From positions 1-24,993 of the forward strand of contig CALFTN010000014.1 in NCBI GenBank assembly GCA_937916395.1: a DNA stretch of 24,993 nt, written 5' to 3'. The stretch is from an uncultured Clostridia bacterium. GTDB taxonomy: Bacteria > Bacillota > Clostridia > Oscillospirales > Acutalibacteraceae. The first letter of the stretch is position 1. Every line of letters begins with the position of its first letter. The translations under genes and the position numbers were made by a program. Positions 23,570 to 24,993 of the stretch are shown here, one piece after another. The notes under the pieces are model-generated. The model was not told the DNA's origin. It saw only the letters and a program-made list of their open reading frames with translations, and ran no database searches.

Positions 23570-24757
23570 ATGAAGAAAATAGTTGCTTTATTCATGGTTT
23601 GTGTTATGGCATTATCTTTAATGGTAGGCTGTGGCTCCAAAGAAGGCGACGACGCAATCAAAGTAGGTGCTATTTACATTAACAGTAAGGATGACACCTC
23701 AGGATACACTTATGCACATCATAACGGTATCACAAAGGCTATGGAGAATCTTGGTATTTCAAGCGATAATCTTTATATTATCGACAATGTTCCCGAAGAT
23801 GATATTGCAGTAACTAATGCAATCGATAATCTTGCAGGAAAAGGATGTAATATTATTTTCGGTATCAGCTTCGGTTACATTACAGCGATGGCTGAAGCTG
23901 CTGAGAAGGAAGAATACAAGGATATCATCTTCTCACATGGTACAGGTTACTTAAGTAATGATACTAACTTTAACAACTATTTCGGTCGTATTTATCAGGC
24001 TCGTTATCTTGCAGGTATTGCAGCAGGTTTAAAGTCTCTTGCACTTGGTAACAACAGCATCGGTTATGTTGCTGCATGGGGAACAGAATATGCAGAGACA
24101 TGTAGCGGTATTAATGCATTTGCACTTGGTGCACAGGCAGTCAATCCTAACGCTGAGGTTCATGTAAAGGTTATCAGCACATGGGGTGATGAAGCACTTG
24201 AGAAGCAGGCAGCAGAGTACTTAATCAATACACATAAGTGCTGTGTTATCGCTCAACACTGTGACAGTGCACAGCCTCAGATGGCAGCGGAAGCAGCAGA
24301 TAATGTATTCGGTTGCGGATACAACTCAGATATGACAGTACAGGCTCCCAAGTCACATCTTACAGCTCCCATCTGGAACTGGGATGTATATTATGAGTTA
24401 GCTATTAAGACAGCTATGGAAAATCCTACAAACTTCATGGGTATTGTAGGTAACTACTATGGTGGTCTTAAGGAGAATTTCATCGGTATTTCTGAACTTA
24501 CAGCTAATTGTGAAGCAGGAACTGCTGAGATGATTAAGCTTGCAACTGATCTTATGATTTCAGGTAATTGGGATGTATTCAGCGGTGTTAAGTTATCTTT
24601 CACAAATAATAACGGTTCATATGATGTTGAAACAACAGATGCAGATCTTGTTGATGCGGCAGGTAATGTAATTGTTAAAGCCGGTGGCCCTTCAGTAGAA
24701 GATTCTGTTATTCAGGGCAGCATGAACTACTACGTAAAAGGCGTTACAGCTGAATAA
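23570..24757 (+). CDS. BMP/PnrA-family substrate-binding lipoprotein of an ABC transporter
   Basis: Extracytoplasmic binding protein, most likely for nucleosides (BMP/PnrA family). The 395 residues begin with a lipoprotein signal peptide whose lipobox LMVGC places the acylated Cys at 21. Typical family features follow: KVGAIYINSKDDTSGYTYAH at the start of the mature domain, NIIFGISFGYITAMAEAA, the FGRIYQARYLAGIAAG segment with its conserved R-Y-L-A-G, and a VAAWGTEYAE stretch. AAGGAGG precedes the ATG. It is followed 21 bp later by an ABC ATPase and preceded by xpt, which supports purine nucleoside uptake; the ligand is inferred, not shown. Confidence 0.9.
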   Translation: MKKIVALFMVCVMALSLMVGCGSKEGDDAIKVGAIYINSKDDTSGYTYAHHNGITKAMENLGISSDNLYIIDNVPEDDIAVTNAIDNLAGKGCNIIFGISFGYITAMAEAAEKEEYKDIIFSHGTGYLSNDTNFNNYFGRIYQARYLAGIAAGLKSLALGNNSIGYVAAWGTEYAETCSGINAFALGAQAVNPNAEVHVKVISTWGDEALEKQAAEYLINTHKCCVIAQHCDSAQPQMAAEAADNVFGCGYNSDMTVQAPKSHLTAPIWNWDVYYELAIKTAMENPTNFMGIVGNYYGGLKENFIGISELTANCEAGTAEMIKLATDLMISGNWDVFSGVKLSFTNNNGSYDVETTDADLVDAAGNVIVKAGGPSVEDSVIQGSMNYYVKGVTAE

Positions 24758-24778
24758 TTTACTTAAGGAGTAAAAATT

Positions 24779-24993
24779 ATGACGAATACTACTGCTTCGG
24801 CAGAAACTTATGCAATTGAACTCAAGAACATAACAAAAAGATTTGGCGAAGTAGTAGCCAATCATAATATTAACCTAAACGTTAAGCAGGGTGAGATTCT
24901 CGCCCTGCTTGGCGAAAACGGTTCGGGTAAGACAACACTTATGAATATGCTCTCCGGAATTTATAAACCTGACGAGGGTTCTATTTTTGTGGA
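24779..24993 (+). CDS. ABC transporter ATP-binding protein, nucleoside/sugar type (partial)
   Basis: The first 71 codons of an ATPase cut by the window end. It reads IELKNITKRFGEVVANHNIN, then Walker A GENGSGKTT (residues about 45-53) and MLSGIYKPDEG, the pattern of RbsA/NupO-type duplicated ATPases that partner BMP lipoproteins. ATG preceded by AAGGAG. The permease genes are expected to the right of the window. Confidence 0.9.
   Translation, partial: MTNTTASAETYAIELKNITKRFGEVVANHNINLNVKQGEILALLGENGSGKTTLMNMLSGIYKPDEGSIFV

Overview
The window looks like a chromosomal segment of an AT-rich, low-GC Clostridia bacterium of the Ruminococcus / Oscillospiraceae type. This is inferred from dockerin-bearing secreted proteins, strong AGGAGG-type ribosome binding sites, a Firmicutes-type xanthine phosphoribosyltransferase, a BMP-type nucleoside ABC uptake system and a type IV pilus (T4P) operon of the Gram-positive kind. 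No rRNA, tRNA, CRISPR array, transposase or reverse transcriptase was found.

Layout. (1) 1-343: right end of a repeat element plus low-complexity dispersed repeats. (2) 344-9137, minus strand: an eight-gene T4P machinery operon transcribed from a good promoter near 9239-9211 in the order PilP-like, LysM/secretin-N protein, PilT, PilC, PilM, PilN, PilO, PilB. Pilins and prepilin peptidase are not in the window. (3) 9537-12450, minus: a fused Wzz/BY-kinase with its own promoter and terminator, preceded by a PF14907-type nucleotidyltransferase-like gene. (4) 12451-13300: a complete copy of a palindrome-bounded non-coding element, low-complexity repeats and a REP-like hairpin. (5) 13308-16025, minus: a compact four-gene operon with promoter and terminator: a secreted dockerin protein, a secreted cohesin-like/Ig-like protein, and two tiny paralogous peptides (50 and 40 residues) missed by ordinary gene calling. 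(6) 16079-21470, minus: a 1669-residue secreted dockerin protein with a long, possibly structured 5' leader. (7) 21480-22860: no intact gene, but a terminator-like hairpin, a solo palindrome, a second copy of the non-coding element, low-complexity repeats, and two 130-bp copies of the 5' part of the 1669-residue gene in the opposite orientation. (8) 22869-24993, plus strand: promoter, xpt, a BMP-family lipoprotein and the start of its ABC ATPase, together a purine salvage and uptake locus.

The most interesting items are the pair of small peptides with a shared leader-like N-terminus and divergent tails, the palindrome-bounded element family, the secretin-N protein that lacks a secretin channel domain, and the inverted gene fragments. 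One fragment is identical to the parent over 130 bp; the other differs by three changes, all A to C and all amino-acid changing.
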